Shown here: positions 44,801-57,377 of the stretch, in pieces
Layout of the letters: each line of letters begins with the position of its first letter
Position numbering within the stretch: position 1 is the stretch's first letter
NCBI GenBank assembly: GCA_015680685.1
Contig: MNCI01029550.1
Coordinates: forward strand, 125,804 to 189,803
Origin: Gnetum montanum
Taxonomy: Eukaryota; Streptophyta; Gnetopsida; Gnetales; Gnetaceae
Reading direction: 5' to 3'
DNA length: 64,000 nt
Notes under the pieces: model-generated
What the model was told of the DNA's origin: nothing
Seen by the model: the letters and a program-made list of their open reading frames with translations, nothing else
The model's database searches: none
Made by a program: the position numbers and the translations under genes

Positions 44801-47800
44801 CATGCTATCAAAGCTATATTTTCTTAGTCTGAAAAGGTCTTGAAGATCTTATGTCATTAAGAAAGTTTTAATAAGCTCTTAAAAATCACAAAAGATTCAT
44901 TAACCTTAAGACTTCAAAAAGACTAAAGGCTATACAGAGTTAATAATAACATTGGAATAATTTACCAAAATGATAAACACTAGAGTGGTAGTCAAGCATT
45001 AGATAGTTAAAAGAAGTATCTTGGAAATAACTTGAGAAAAAAAAGTTAAAAACATAACATAACATAAGATTATGAAATTTTGCATAAGGATTGAACTCTA
45101 AATTTACAAGAAGTGATGAGATGAATTTGGAGTAGGAATAATAGTACCTCACTATTAATAAAAGATTAAAATAATTCAATCTAGCAAGGCATGCCATATT
45201 TATTGAAGATATGATTATGATTTAATTTTCATAACATCATGATAATAACTTATGAGTAAATGTACATGAAAGAAGATAAGAAAGGGTATTACTAATAAGA
45301 TATTGTTGAAAAGATTATGATTTCTTATAGTTCAAGAAAGAAAAGTACCAAGGTCATGAATCAAATATTTTAGAAAGAACATTGAGATTTAACATAATCG
45401 AATGGCCTACACACCATCAATTTGATGAGGTGATGGATGAAGTAATAATGAGAGTAGCTATGTAAGAGGTGATTAAAAGATTATAGAAGAAAAGATCATT
45501 ATCATCAAGAATAATTAGAAAGAGTAGTAGAAAATCTAGATGTTAAAAAAATTTTAAGGTGAAGAGATTGTAAAGAAGTAGAATAGAAAGTAAAGATTTA
45601 AGACATAGGATTAGAATTTTAAAAGGAAAGAAGAAGAAGAAGATAATAGTGAAATTTGTGATACATTCCCCAATGGTTGTTAACAAGTAGTAATCAAAAT
45701 TATTTTAAGAAGTATGGATCAAAGTATAGAGAATAGGTTTTGCAAGTTATATATTTACAATCATATATGAAGAAGAAATTATTTCATAGAAATGATTAGG
45801 AAGATTCAAAAGATAGAAAAATTTCTTTCATATATAAATAGGATAATAAAAAATTGGTTTCAATTTAGAGGAAGAAACTATAACATCTATTTTCTAGGAG
45901 GAATGTCTAGAATTATCCTATACTCATATTAAGACTAATGATGAGATGAAAGAGTTTCTTTAGAATCCAAAATTCTATTTGGGGGTTGTGATGAAAAATG
46001 AGATAAGAATCAATACTTTGAAAGAGCTATTTTGGAGTATTGCCTTCATGTTCATGACGTATATCAATTCATGAAATAAAGATACCCACATGAACATTAG
46101 CTTCATGAGGAGTATATATTAGTTTGATGCTTTAACAAGAAATATACTTGGACATTGAAACACATGCTCAAGAGAGAGATTGGGGTAGGACGGGGGTGAG
46201 AGAGAGAGAAGATGGGGATGAATAGGATGCCTAGACAATATTTAAAGTTTTAACAATTATTCATCATGAATAAAAAACTTAAGCTTTAAAATCATATGAA
46301 TAGAATCAAATTGAAATAAATATAATCTAAGTGCAAAAATGAAATATAAGAAATAAAAAATGGAAATTTCACATCAATATTTTTATAATGGTTTAGCTTG
46401 AATCTACTCCACTTCACAAGGGCTATTCAAAATTCCTCTTCTCCTAGGTTCCTTTTAGTATTCCTCAACTCCTTGAAGAATAATGCTAGTTTTAAGGGTT
46501 TCCAATATCCCTCTTATACAAGTGGGATTTTTAGGCTATAAATCCTTAATTTTGAATAATAAATATTTATCAATTTTTAAATGATACATACATGGATATC
46601 ACCATAGATCAAATCACATCCGATGAGGGCAAACAAATTTAAATAGAAATAATGTAATTGATAAAAATAATTATTTTTTAAAATACAAAAAAATGAGATG
46701 TATTAGTTCAAGCATTTTTTCTTACTTTTACCCTCTTCTATTTCTTTTTTCTTCATTTATAAATACTAATATTGATCCAACATTATGTCTTCAACTTGGC
46801 TCTAATATTGGAAATTACCATGATAGTCCTTGAAGAAAGGATATGGCCTAGAAAGAAAAATGGTTGGGGATGAATTTTTTGTTTCATTTATCCTTCACAT
46901 CTAGGTATATTTGGGCATTTATAACTTTTAGTGATTGATCCATACCAAGGAAAGAACCACTGAAATATAGCAAAAATTTCTAGCTTCTCAAAAAGGATGA
47001 CTTGTTGGTGAGTGGGCTACTTGTCCAAGATGAAATCTACATAGAGAGGATAACCTATGTGTAGGGGGTGATCCCAAAACTCAAAATTGAGACTTCACTT
47101 GAGGGAATGACCTATGATTTAAAAACTTATTTTATTTTCAAGATGACCTACTTGAAAAACTTTTAAACCTACAAATTCTAACTAACATTGAGGGGGTATC
47201 TTATGCCCTAGGGATGACTTATTTGGAATCCTAGAAAACTGTAAAACTTGACCTTAAAATTTAGAAATTTTTCAATCTTACCTTATGATAATAAAAAAAA
47301 CCATGCACCAATGTTCTTCTTAATGCTTAGAATGATCATCTTCAAAACCTACAAGCTAAAAATACTTAGGTAAAGAAGATTGTCAAAAAGAATAAGAATC
47401 CCAATGGAGGATTATTGAGCTTTGAAACCAGTAAGACTAGTTTTCTTCTATGATAATATTATTTTAGTTATTAATAAAATTTTTACATGCAATTTGAATA
47501 GGGAATAATCAAAAGCTTTAATTATGACTAGAGAACCCTTGACAAAAGTCTCCAACAAATAGAACAAGATGGAAGAAAATGAAGAGGAAAAACCATAAAA
47601 TGGAAAGGAGAAAGATGAATAGGTTGAAGTCATTTTAGAAGGTACTAGTATAGAAAGGTTTAAGTGAATCCAAAGAAGGAGAATGTGAAAAAAAATAGAG
47701 GCATTAATAGCACCAAAAACTAAAGCAAATAAAATGAAAAGAATTTATGAATAACTTGATTCTTACGTCATTAAGGATAAGGATAAAAAATGAGAAACAA

Positions 47801-48729
47801 CAAAGGTTAAAGAGATTGTAGTAATAGAAGATCTTGAATAATTAAAAAAAAAGGAGAAAATTCTTCTTCAAATGATTCTTGATGTTGAAGCTAAGTTGAT
47901 GATAAAAATTTCTAAGTTCTTTCTATTTTTACATTACTTATAAGAGCTAGGTAATGTATAAAATGAATGGGATAATCACAGATAAAAATGAAAAGTTGCA
48001 TTTGAGAAATATGATGAACTTCTAAAATATTGGAAGGACCAATATGTTACAAACTTTATGGAAGATTTGATACTAGATGATTTGTACATTTGAAAAGTTG
48101 TAAAGAGTGTGTATTATGTGATACATATGAAAAAGAATGTAGAGACATTCTATAGCTTGAGAAAAGTGGTCACCCAAAATGATGAAGAAATAAGCTTGCT
48201 GGAAATTAAGAAGAATAAATATTAGAAAAGATCTAAGACTATAAGATATTTAAATAGAAAATTAAAATTCAAAGTAGAGGAGCTCAATTCTAAATTTACT
48301 AAAAGTACTTAAGAGTAAGAAAGAACCAATAGGATGATTTAAGATATCAAATAATACCTACACCAATGTGAGAAAGAACAAAAGAAGTTGATGAGGCAAC
48401 AAGTTCAACTAGGTATATGTTATAAAAAATAAATAGTCAAAGGAGGTTACCTACCATTTGAGTAGGATAAATGTGCTACCGTTAATGTTGCTACAAATAA
48501 TTCCTTCGAGATGTTGGTTGTCTATGCTATTAAAGATGAGTAAAAGTTCATTATGTTCAAAGGATTTTCTAGTTTTTATTTAAAAAAAAAAGATTTTTGA
48601 TTGTTGTTATCAAATGATGATCAAATTTTATTTTTGTTAAACTGGCCATTTAAGTTTGAAAATCCATTAAGATAACTTAAGTTAAATTCTATATGTTTTT
48701 TAAAGACTATTCATCTATTTTTTTTGGAA

Positions 48730-49135
48730 GAGAAGTTAGTAAATATATGGTTTTCTTATATGAAGAATGAAAGCCAATACCTACTAATGAGAATGAAAAC
48801 CATGTTATGAGAAAGAAAATTAGCATGAACATATTAACATCTATTTTGTACAAGACCATAGTAAATAGTGTCAAGCTTCTAAGTAATGAGTTAAGTAAGA
48901 AAAATGAGGAAAAATGTATGAAAGTGAATAAGAACATTGTAGTAGAAACAAAAAATTTCATAGAAGATGGGAATGTCTATTATTACATAGAAGATAGGAA
49001 TTCCATATAATGGAATAATCCATGATTATTTTGTTAAAAAAAATGAAATCACAATGGAATATTGTGAAAGTTATGATTATATTTTAATGATGATCTTACT
49101 GAGAAAAATATTTTATTCTAGTAATTGAATTTTTT
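48730..49135 (+). repeat. diverged direct repeat, right copy
   Basis: Counterpart of 44380-44800, 4.35 kb away. It contains a 67-codon open stretch (48807-49010), which I do not regard as a proven gene. Confidence 0.6.
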
Positions 49136-49194
49136 AGTAGAAGCAAAAGAATGTAGACAATTCTCTTCTATGACTACTTGATTATTATAGGCCA

Positions 49195-50110
49195 TTTGAA
49201 ATCATGACATACATGTTTAATAATGCATTAGGGATTATGTTTATATAGATAGGGGACTAGAAACTCCAATACTACATTCATTATAGTACTAAAAGTATTT
49301 TGATTACAAAACTCTACTACACCACCATTGAAAAAGATTTGATTATATTGGTCTATGCACTTGAAACATTTAGGTACTATGTGCTTGACTATCTTGTATT
49401 TATGAATATTTATCATAGTGTGATTTGGTTCTTCATGAATAAACCAATGGTGAGTCCTCATATGATTCAGTGGCTTATGATATTGCAAGATTTCAAAATC
49501 ATAATGATTGAAAAGAAAGAAATCAAGAAATTTACTACTAAACATTTATATTGGTTAAGATGGGATAGTGAGACTAATGAATAGCCTCTATTAGACCAAT
49601 TCTTGGATGAGCTTTTATTTGATAAGATAATTGAAGTATCTTCATTAGCAACCACTTTCTAGTTTGATGACTATCTCATCTACTTACAAGAGTAGAAACA
49701 TCCTCTTAAATGGAATAAAAGGAGAATTTCACAAGTTCTTTATCAAATTAATTATTAGATGGTGATAGGAGAAAACCTTTATAACATTTGTGCAAATGTT
49801 TTGTGCAATTATGCATATTAGAGAAAAATCAACTTAAAGTTTTTAAAGATGTTTATGAGGAGACTTGTGGGAGCCACTATGATGGAAGAATAACAAAAAT
49901 GAACATTTTTATGGTTGGATAATTTTAACCCATACTCTTTAGAAATGCACATTGGCTCTTTCAATCATGTAAGAACTATCAAAATGATAGTGGAATTACT
50001 ATTAGATTTAAGAGACCAAAATATTGGATATAGTCATTGGAGCCTTTTAACTTAAGAAAAATTGACTAGGGAATATGATTTCCATTACTAATTTCAAACT
50101 TAATGATGAC
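49195..50110 (+). pseudogene. RNase H and integrase N-terminal part of element H
   Basis: PFEIMTYMFNNALGIMF stands for the PFE.M.DAS.YA.G block, with the catalytic Asp lost. Then comes KLYYTTIEKDLIILVYALETFRYYVLDYLVF (TT.EKELLA.V), then QWLMILQDFKIIM. From 49,865 the integrase zinc region is visible: GSHY, NAHWLFQSCKNYQ, where the last Cys of H-H-C-C is Tyr. YWI.SLEPF follows at about 50,025. Frames break several times. The spelling parallels element D, so H is a related Athila-like element. Confidence 0.68.
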
Positions 50111-50799
50111 TAGAAGAAATAATAAAATGATATGAAATTAAGTATAATAAAATGATATGAAATAAATATGTACATACTCTAGTTTACAGTATAGACAATT
50201 GCCCAAATATAGAAGTTTCTATATCAAATGTTTTGATGTCCAAATAAAGCTAAAGGAGATGACCTCTTCATAAGACTATGACCAATGAAGATGTAGATAG
50301 ACCAAAAGCTAATAGTTTCATTGAATAAATGAGCTTCATAATCATAAAAATAGAATGTAGATGGAATGATGTACTCGATATTAAACTCATAAGTTATTTG
50401 TAGCAAGCCCCTCCAAAAAAATATAAAGGATTTACTTAGGCATTGAATGTAGTGGAGGAAAGACTCAACTTTGCAAGTCTTATTACATAATTAAAGGTAT
50501 AAAAACTAAAAATGGAGGTAGAAGGAAAACCATAAAATATATAATAAGTAATATATACTCTAAGAAATAATCAAGGAAGAAACTAGAAAAACTAATTGTT
50601 AGTTAAATAGTCAAAGAATTAAAGATTCATAAATCAAGGAAGAAAAGATGACTTACAATCATGTTTCTATGTGGAAAATTAGAACATAATTTTGAATAGT
50701 TGATTATGATTAAATGTGATGACAAGAAGGATTAAAATTTGGCCTTGATACTACAAAATTTTGGATTTTGAGTAATTATGAGTTGATCGCAGGTTATAG

Positions 50800-51180
50800 T
50801 TAGCAATACCATGAGACATGATATTAAAACATGAGTCATGGTGATCTTGAAAATAGAGAGAAATAATTTATGAGGATTCCATGAGTTAATCATGATTCAT
50901 GATGGTTGACCATGAATATACCATGAGTCATGGTTAACACTATAAGTTGACCATCAATCATGTTGAAGTCGTAGTGTTGGACCATGAGTGAACCATAGGT
51001 TATGGACTAGGGAAAATATAGAAACACGAATATCATAAGTGGACCATGAGTTATGATGAAATATCATAAGTGAAAAATGAGTCATGGTATGAAGGAAATC
51101 AATTTCTAATATATCACATGTCATAGTAAGCTCATGGCATGAAAACTTGTAATACCACAAATTGACCATGAGTCATGGTG
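50800..51180 (+). repeat. array of palindromic ATGAGTCAT-type words
   Basis: About a dozen copies of (ACC)ATGAGTCATGGT or one- to three-base variants, for example at 50829, 50919, 50982, 51044, 51077 and 51164, at irregular 20-60 bp spacing. A TATA-like TTTTATAAATTAAAAG follows at about 51208. The core TGAGTCA is the known GCN4/bZIP site. Its place downstream of the pol of H fits an LTR U3 or an internal promoter as in D. Confidence 0.7.
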
Positions 51181-51349
51181 AAATTATTCTTCTATAGTAA
51201 CTTGAGTTTTATAAATTAAAAGTAAAACAATTTGGTATCTTTGGATTCACCTTGAGATGTTCTTTAGCTTGGAATCTTAATACTTATAATACCTTATTTC
51301 ATATAATTCTAGATTTGAGAATATTAGAAAGAAACCTTTTACCTTTTGT

Positions 51350-51807
51350 TGTAAACCTTGACTTAGCACAAAGGATATGATGAAGAATACATGACTTGAA
51401 TGGATGGAGATATGGCTCAAATTCTTGTAATTCTTGATGAGGATGGGATTGAATAGGATAAGGAATAAAGTGGATAAAAGAAATCAGAGATTAGAAAGTT
51501 GAAGAGTTAGCTTAAGAGAGAAAATGTGCATCAAGCTTTATTATCTAAAAAATTACTCATTTACATCGATGAATGGCCATAAAATTTATAGGGAAATATT
51601 GGGGCCATACTTGGGATTAATGATAAATAATGAAAAAAGGTGAATTTGGGACAAAAACAAGTACATCCACCCATCAATTCATTTTAATAATATAAAATTT
51701 AATTTTTCTCCTATCTTGAAGTCATGATGAAGTGAAAAATTATCCTTTTATCTCTTTGTTTATCTTGTTAAAATATTTGGTAAGAGAAACACTCAACTCT
51801 AATAATA
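51350..51807 (-). repeat. probable 3' LTR of copia element K (left border unknown)
   Basis: Begins on the minus strand right after the purine tract. It contains a minus-strand AATAAAGCTTGATG word (about 51538) like those in copia R regions. No partner LTR is in the window, so the extent is approximate. Confidence 0.38.
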
Positions 51808-51816
51808 CCTCCTTTA
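51808..51816 (-). other. polypurine tract of copia element K
   Basis: TAAAGGAGG on the minus strand, about 60 bp after the end of the RNase H frame. Confidence 0.6.
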
Positions 51817-51874
51817 GTGTGGAATGCATGATTTTTCTAATCTTATCATATTAATTCTTGGAAATTTTTGATAC

Positions 51875-52259
51875 CTACATTATGATAAAGGTACTTATTT
51901 TATAGTTTAATAGAGATTTATTCAATAAATCCACAAATTGATCATTGGATTTTGCATGTTTAGATTTGATGGTTCTATTCTTTAATTCTTGTTTGATGAA
52001 GTAATATTTGATGTGATTTGATTTCTTATGTAGCATATGTTCATTTGATAATTACATGGTTGTCATGTTGTCACAAAATAGGTTGATTGGAAGAACAACT
52101 TGAAATCCTAGGTGAGTCATAAGTTTTTTTATTGCAAAGTATATACTTTATGCACTTAACCATAGATATGAATATAAACACATAAGTTAAGAGGCTAATT
52201 GAAGGTTTTTTTTAAAATGTCCAATATGTTACATTATCTCCATTGAATATAATAACTCC
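51875..52259 (-). pseudogene. RNase H end of copia element K
   Basis: The minus frame reads GVIIFNGDNVTYW (the block before WSSKKQ in copia RNase H), later LGFQVVLPINLFCDN (P..L.CDN with an acidic residue), then an H.K..HI.YYF-like stretch and QFVDLLNKSLL. Stop at 51875. A few stops and small deletions are present. It is the C-terminal continuation of the pol at 61,476-64,000, cut by element B. Confidence 0.72.
52255..52259. repeat. target site duplication of element B (left copy, decayed)
   Basis: ACTCC here against AAGCC at 61471-61475. Three of five bases agree, but the copia frame is seamless when B and one copy are removed. Confidence 0.45.
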
Positions 52260-53127
52260 TGATAAATCGCAGTTTACCAAGCCCCAATGTTAGGTACATG
52301 ATATTGAGTATGCGATATTGCAACCTAGATATGATATCGTATACATGATATCATGATTCCTGTGTCAGCCTATAAATATAGCACTTATGTGCATAGTGAA
52401 GGAATCTTTTTGTCAATTTTGGAGTCAATCCTTTTTGTTAATCTTTTTTCAATTTTTAGTTTTCAGTTCTTTCCCAAGTGCCCATAGTGTGATCCTTATA
52501 ATTATATGGAACCTTTGTTCGAGTCTGATGTACTTGGACATGCCCATGATCAACAATAAAGATCAAGATTACTCCATCATTGCAGCATTCACTTAGATTT
52601 TAATTTTTTTTAATTATTTATTATTTATTATTATTTTCTTAGTTAATATTTCTTTTATCATCATTTACTATTCCTATTGTTAATGTAGAATGAGTAGGCC
52701 TCAATCAAAAACATTTAAGTGTAACTACGTGGTAAACCAATAGCATATCAAGTAGTGCTTCAAGTGATGTGCAATTGGTAATCCCAGAAGTAGTACATGA
52801 ACTTCGAGATGCATATGGATGATTAGGGATGGATTCTCATTACACTTAGGTTAGCTTAGATCTTATTTCCTATTGCTCATTAGCTTAATTAAGTTATCTC
52901 TCATTGTCCTTAGGAGTAGCATAGTAGTAGAAACCACATCATACACCTTTCTCTAGACTAAATCATACGTGACAAAGCAAATACTAGTCTAGGTGGGAAG
53001 ATAGTGAACTACTATCAATGTATAACCATCTAGATGCCATAACTAGTTCATCCATGGAGTTCGACTAGATCTCACTTACATGCTTATATTCATATGGTTG
53101 ATCATAGGGGAACCTCACCACTCATCA
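52260..53127 (+). repeat. 5' LTR of element B
   Basis: The U3 array (52285-52350) is made of GATATTG, GATATCG and GATATCATG words. The TATA box CCTATAAATATAG is at 52371-52381. Pairs with 60600-61470. Confidence 0.88.
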
Positions 53128-53128
53128 T

Positions 53129-53146
53129 TGGCACCATTTCTAGGGA
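53129..53146 (+). other. primer binding site of element B (tRNA-Asp type, decayed)
   Basis: TGGCACCATTTCTAGGGA against TGGCGCCGTTGCCGGGGA, one base after the LTR. Confidence 0.72.
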
Positions 53147-53261
53147 TGGTGATAGTTATATAGATTAGTTATATCATACAAGATCACTGTAACAAGGTAT
53201 TAATGACATATCTTTCTAAAAAAGAAATTAAATTAAATTAGGTCACACACAATTCACAATA

Positions 53262-55626
53262 ATGTCTCTTTCACAAGGCAATGATAACACAACATCCAGT
53301 GAGGCAATTCATTGGAGAACCAATGAAATTTATGATGATGAAGAAGTTTGGAGTACTAAATCTTATGCAATAGTTTCATATGTTCATATACACCCCAATG
53401 ATATTTAAGGACTTTTGTCATCCAATTCAAACACCTCAAGCGAAGATGGAACATTCCCTAGAATGAGGGGGCCTGTAAGGCCTAGGACCTTCTCAATGGT
53501 TAGCAAGAGTACATCAGTGGATGATTGGGAGACTTACAAAAGTCATGATGAGTCTTCTAGTTTCCTCTCTTCCTCTACTCTTTCAATGTTAGGTTGTGAC
53601 ATGGATGACTATTCCTTAAGGGGTTGATGTAGAAATAAATATTGAACCCACAATAAAATCAGGAATGCTAACATGAACATAGACAACATTGTCCCAACTC
53701 ACAAACTTACAACCTATTTAGTGATGATGAACCCCTACTAGCCACTAAGAGCCTACTACATCTAATAGAGGCCATTTAGATATCTTGTAGGCATCACAAG
53801 AAAAGCCATTTACCTAGGCTTGATTTAAACAACTTTTCTAAGTTCTTAAGAGGCTATGATTTAGATTCACAACATCATTTATAAACTTTCTATGATGCCT
53901 ATGTATGGAATAACATTGAGAATGGGTGGAAAAGGCTTAAGCTCTTTCCTATGATACTCATTAACCAAGCAAAGGTGTGGTACAGGTATTTAAAACCAAA
54001 CTCAATTCATCATTGGCCTACAATGGTAAAACTCTTCAATGAAACATATTAAACCTGTGAAAGAGTGTCAACCTTGAGGAAACAAATTCAAGAATGGAAA
54101 CAAGGGCAACATGAACCCTTATACATGGCCTTAGAAACATATTACTTATTGTTAAATAAATGCCTAGGCCATGGGTTCTTTGAGGAAAGGCTAATGTGTC
54201 ACATCATGGATGGGCTCCATAATGAAATGAGGAAGACCCTAGTGATGTATGCCCTAGGTAGACTATATGAACTACAAACCCATCAATTCCAAGAGCTTAT
54301 TAAGCAGGTAGCAAAATAAGAAGGAGAAATAGCCAAATGGGAGAATGTTGAAAAATCTCAATAGGATCAAACTCTTAAAGTAACAAAGGTCCATAATCAT
54401 GAAGAGGAGAAATCAACTCACCTCAAAGAGGTGGAACCATCCCTATCTTTGCCAATACTAAAATCACTAGATGATATCAAGGCAAAGATCAATAAGATGA
54501 TGGAGTGGGTACATGAAAATGTGGAGAATATGCAAACATTATTAGAGGGAGAACCACACAAGATAACTCTAACAACTAGAAAAAATAGAGGATATCAAAC
54601 CTACAAATAGGATAGAACACCATTTGACAATTGAAAAGAAGGACCAAAGAAAATAAGGATAAGATCTCAACTACAAATCATAAATATCAATGTGATGTTT
54701 GCCTATACAATCACCTGAAAGGTTAATGTCCAATCTTGTCACATCTACATGAGCATTGGGGAAGAATGCTACATCCTGATTTTGTACAGAAGTACTGTGT
54801 TCAACCGCAGTGGCAAAACCCCTAGTCATGGGGGAGACCATCACCAAACTAGCCACACCCTTCATATCACCCGACACAAAGTGCTTATTATGTTCAACAC
54901 CATATTTCTCCAACTAGATCAACATCCTCTACTTCACCTTGTCATTATCACTCTCTCAAGTATCATCAACCTATGTCCTCTCCTATGGGATCACCACCTT
55001 ATGTTCTCTACACTCCTCCTTACTCTCAATATTCTCATCCTTCACCTCCTACATCATCACCAGTTGTACTTGAAGGTTTTTCACCATAGCACCAACCAAT
55101 GAACATTACTTGTGCTGCTACTATCAATAGCAGTGGGAGTCCTCCACATCTTCAGAAGCATCCTTTCTTTAGGCATGGCCATAGAAAGAGACAACACGGC
55201 TCTAAAACCACTACATCTTTTAACTTAGCACAAGCCCAACACTAGGATGCACCTTCCTCTTCAAACTCAATGCCTCCTATTACCTTATCTAAGCCACCAA
55301 TTAACACTCCAACAACTGCATAGCCCAATGAATATAACAAGATGAGAAAACATATCGATCCTTGCATACCATCTTATGGTCACAGGTGCCATAGTGGGTC
55401 AGCTTCTTATCACATAACCACATGTTATAATTTGCCCTACTATGCCTACTTTAATCAAGTGTGTGAACCCCAATTTGGGTACATTCCTGCCACCACACCA
55501 AAAGATACCCAGTGGTTTGGATATGACTGAACCCCAATATTTCCAATATGCATGGATCCTAACTTTCCATTTATTAAGTCTCACCATGATCAAAGGTTTA
55601 GTCATGGGGGATACCCCCCATTCTAA
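53262..55626 (+). pseudogene. gag of element B
   Basis: The ATG at 53262 (MSLSQGND) is about 115 bp after the primer site. Ser-rich head (53415-53627), then PRLDLNNFSKF (about 53812), FYDAYVWNNIENGW and AKVWYRYLKPNSIHHW (about 53964), a well-conserved helical region open at 54065-54319 (ALETYYLLLNKC), and a coiled Lys/Glu stretch. The knuckle CDVCLYNHLKG*C is at 54691-54729, spaced CX2CX3HX4C. A Pro/His/Tyr-rich tail, YFNQVCEPQFG (about 55450) and the end at SHGGYPPF follow. About ten stops and some frame changes. It should make the particle and bind RNA. Confidence 0.8.
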
Positions 55627-57040
55627 AAAGCAGAATTAGTAAATTTTTTTCCTTTTCTTTGGTCTTGAAATTTTTTGTTTTTTAATTTTCTATTTTCTAA
55701 GTTTTCATTTTTCATTTTTCAATTTGTCATTTTATCTTTTTTAGGGCAATCCCATCTATGAATAAAATACTCATGTGCCCAGTTAGTTGAGGTGTTGTTC
55801 TATGCTATCGAGTCACAAGTGACTAATTATTTGGACAGTGAGCCCAAAACATCCATCCACCCATTCTATTAATAATAGGTTCTTACTGTGGGTATGATGA
55901 TATTCTTGTTATCATCAAAGCTTAAAGTAACTTTGTACCCATTATGCCCAAAACAAAGACTGAAAGACTAAGAGGGAATGGCAAGGGTGTGACATTAAGG
56001 GGACTTATGGATTCTCTTAGGTCACATTTATATGTGCTATCATGTAGCTTGGTTATACTAAGATCCTTGTAGATCTAACAAACAATGGGAGTAAGAGTTG
56101 TAATAAAGGCACTCATTAAAAGAACTTAATGCTATTCTGGAGGGTCCCACTAGAAATACATGCATCCATGCCTAAAGGTTGGTGGCTTCTCCAAATCACC
56201 TTTGAAAAAGACAAATTGCAAAAAGCATCCAGAAAAAGAAAAAGACCAAGAGAAAAAAAAAGAGAAAGAAGATAAGTAGGAAATGAAGCAAAAAAGAAAA
56301 GGCCAAGAAAAACATGCCATAGAAAAATTTTAATCACTCATCCCTTGCACAAAATGCCAAGTGATCATACACCTTACTATCATGATGCTACTAATCAAAG
56401 GTATGGACTTGGTTTTGATCTTGGAGTGAAAGGCTAATGGTACTTTGATCACACACAACACTTAGGATTCATTGTGCCTAGGGTAAGTTACCTCATGTCC
56501 TTATCTCTAAAATCCTTTCTGCACTTCATCTCATCTCATGGTCCAAGTACTTCTAATTTGTGTCCTGTGTGGCATAGAATTCACACCTCATTGTGGTGGT
56601 ACTTAACATATGTGTGTTTTGTTGTATAGGTGCGAGTTGCATTTAACCCTTCTAGTGCCTATAGACATTTTAATATGTGGTTACACAAGGGCATTATAGG
56701 TTGGAGCCTACTTTGAGGAGGATCCACTTGTGTGACTTTTGTACTTTGTACTAGTTGCACTCCACCACATCATTTTATACCCTCCAAGTTTTCCATTACC
56801 AAATATATTCATTCCTTTGTCATCATTTTAATCAAACATTTCTTAAAACCATTACATGTCCTTTTTCCTCACCCTTTTCAAAGAACTTCATTGTATAAGT
56901 CCACTCCATTGCACTTTCAGTGCCATAATTTCCACTTGACATTACCCTAGATCTTTCAAATCTATCTCAATTCCTTCATTTTTAGTCATAAAAACATGAA
57001 AACTCATCAATTTTATTAGGTACCCTATCCTAGGTAGGAC
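55627..57040 (+). other. noncoding spacer of element B between gag and the internal array
   Basis: No pol motif in any frame. T-rich tract 55,640-55,740. A block at about 56,135-56,195 with CATGCATCCATGCCT is nearly the same as in element A and partly in D. GGATCCACTTG is at about 56,721. Confidence 0.6.
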
Positions 57041-57130
57041 ACAATATCGAGTACCCAGTATCAAGTTCGATGTAATATTAAGTATGTGCTATTGCATACA
57101 TGATATAGTGTCTGTAAAAAGTATATATAT
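57041..57130 (+). promoter_or_regulatory. candidate internal promoter of element B
   Basis: ACACAATATCGAGTA (57040) is nearly identical to ACACAATATCGGGTA in the 3' LTR U3 (60636). ATACATGATAT (57097) equals a U3 word at 52333. A TATA run GTATATATATGAG follows at 57121, where U3 has CCTATAAATATAG. It lies about 480 bp before the ORF2 ATG. Confidence 0.6.
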
Positions 57131-57377
57131 GAGGGACCCTCATGCACTATGCACATCATTTTCAATAGTTGATGTGGAGGGAGTTCAAATTTTCTTCCAC
57201 AATTTTTAGCAATTTGAGTGTCTAAATTCAACTAGAAATATTTCACTCTTTGACACTTCGATCTATTTTTTTATTGAACCTAATACCCAAAGTTTAACTT
57301 AGTCATGGGAGAGGGGTACGATAGAATTTGCATGTAACTTTTTCAAAATTTGCTATTGCCCAAAGGATATCATAGGG

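Larger units (their letters stand above)
44106..49150. mobile_element. unresolved insertion between the RT and RNase H parts of element H
   Basis: About 5 kb of foreign sequence where a gypsy element should have about 0.7 kb. It is bracketed by a diverged direct repeat (44380-44800 and 48730-49135), which may be its LTRs. Inside are a minus-strand copia-like primer word (GGCTCTAATATTG at about 46798-46810) and a Lys/Glu-rich, coiled-coil-like broken coding stretch on plus (about 47,990-48,440). No RT, integrase or gag motif is visible. Identity unknown. Confidence 0.4.

Noticed and set aside
46990-47230. Repeated GATGACCTACTTG-like words, possible fifth U3 array
   Set aside because: Five loose copies with variable spacing, no TATA box or LTR border; too weak to call.
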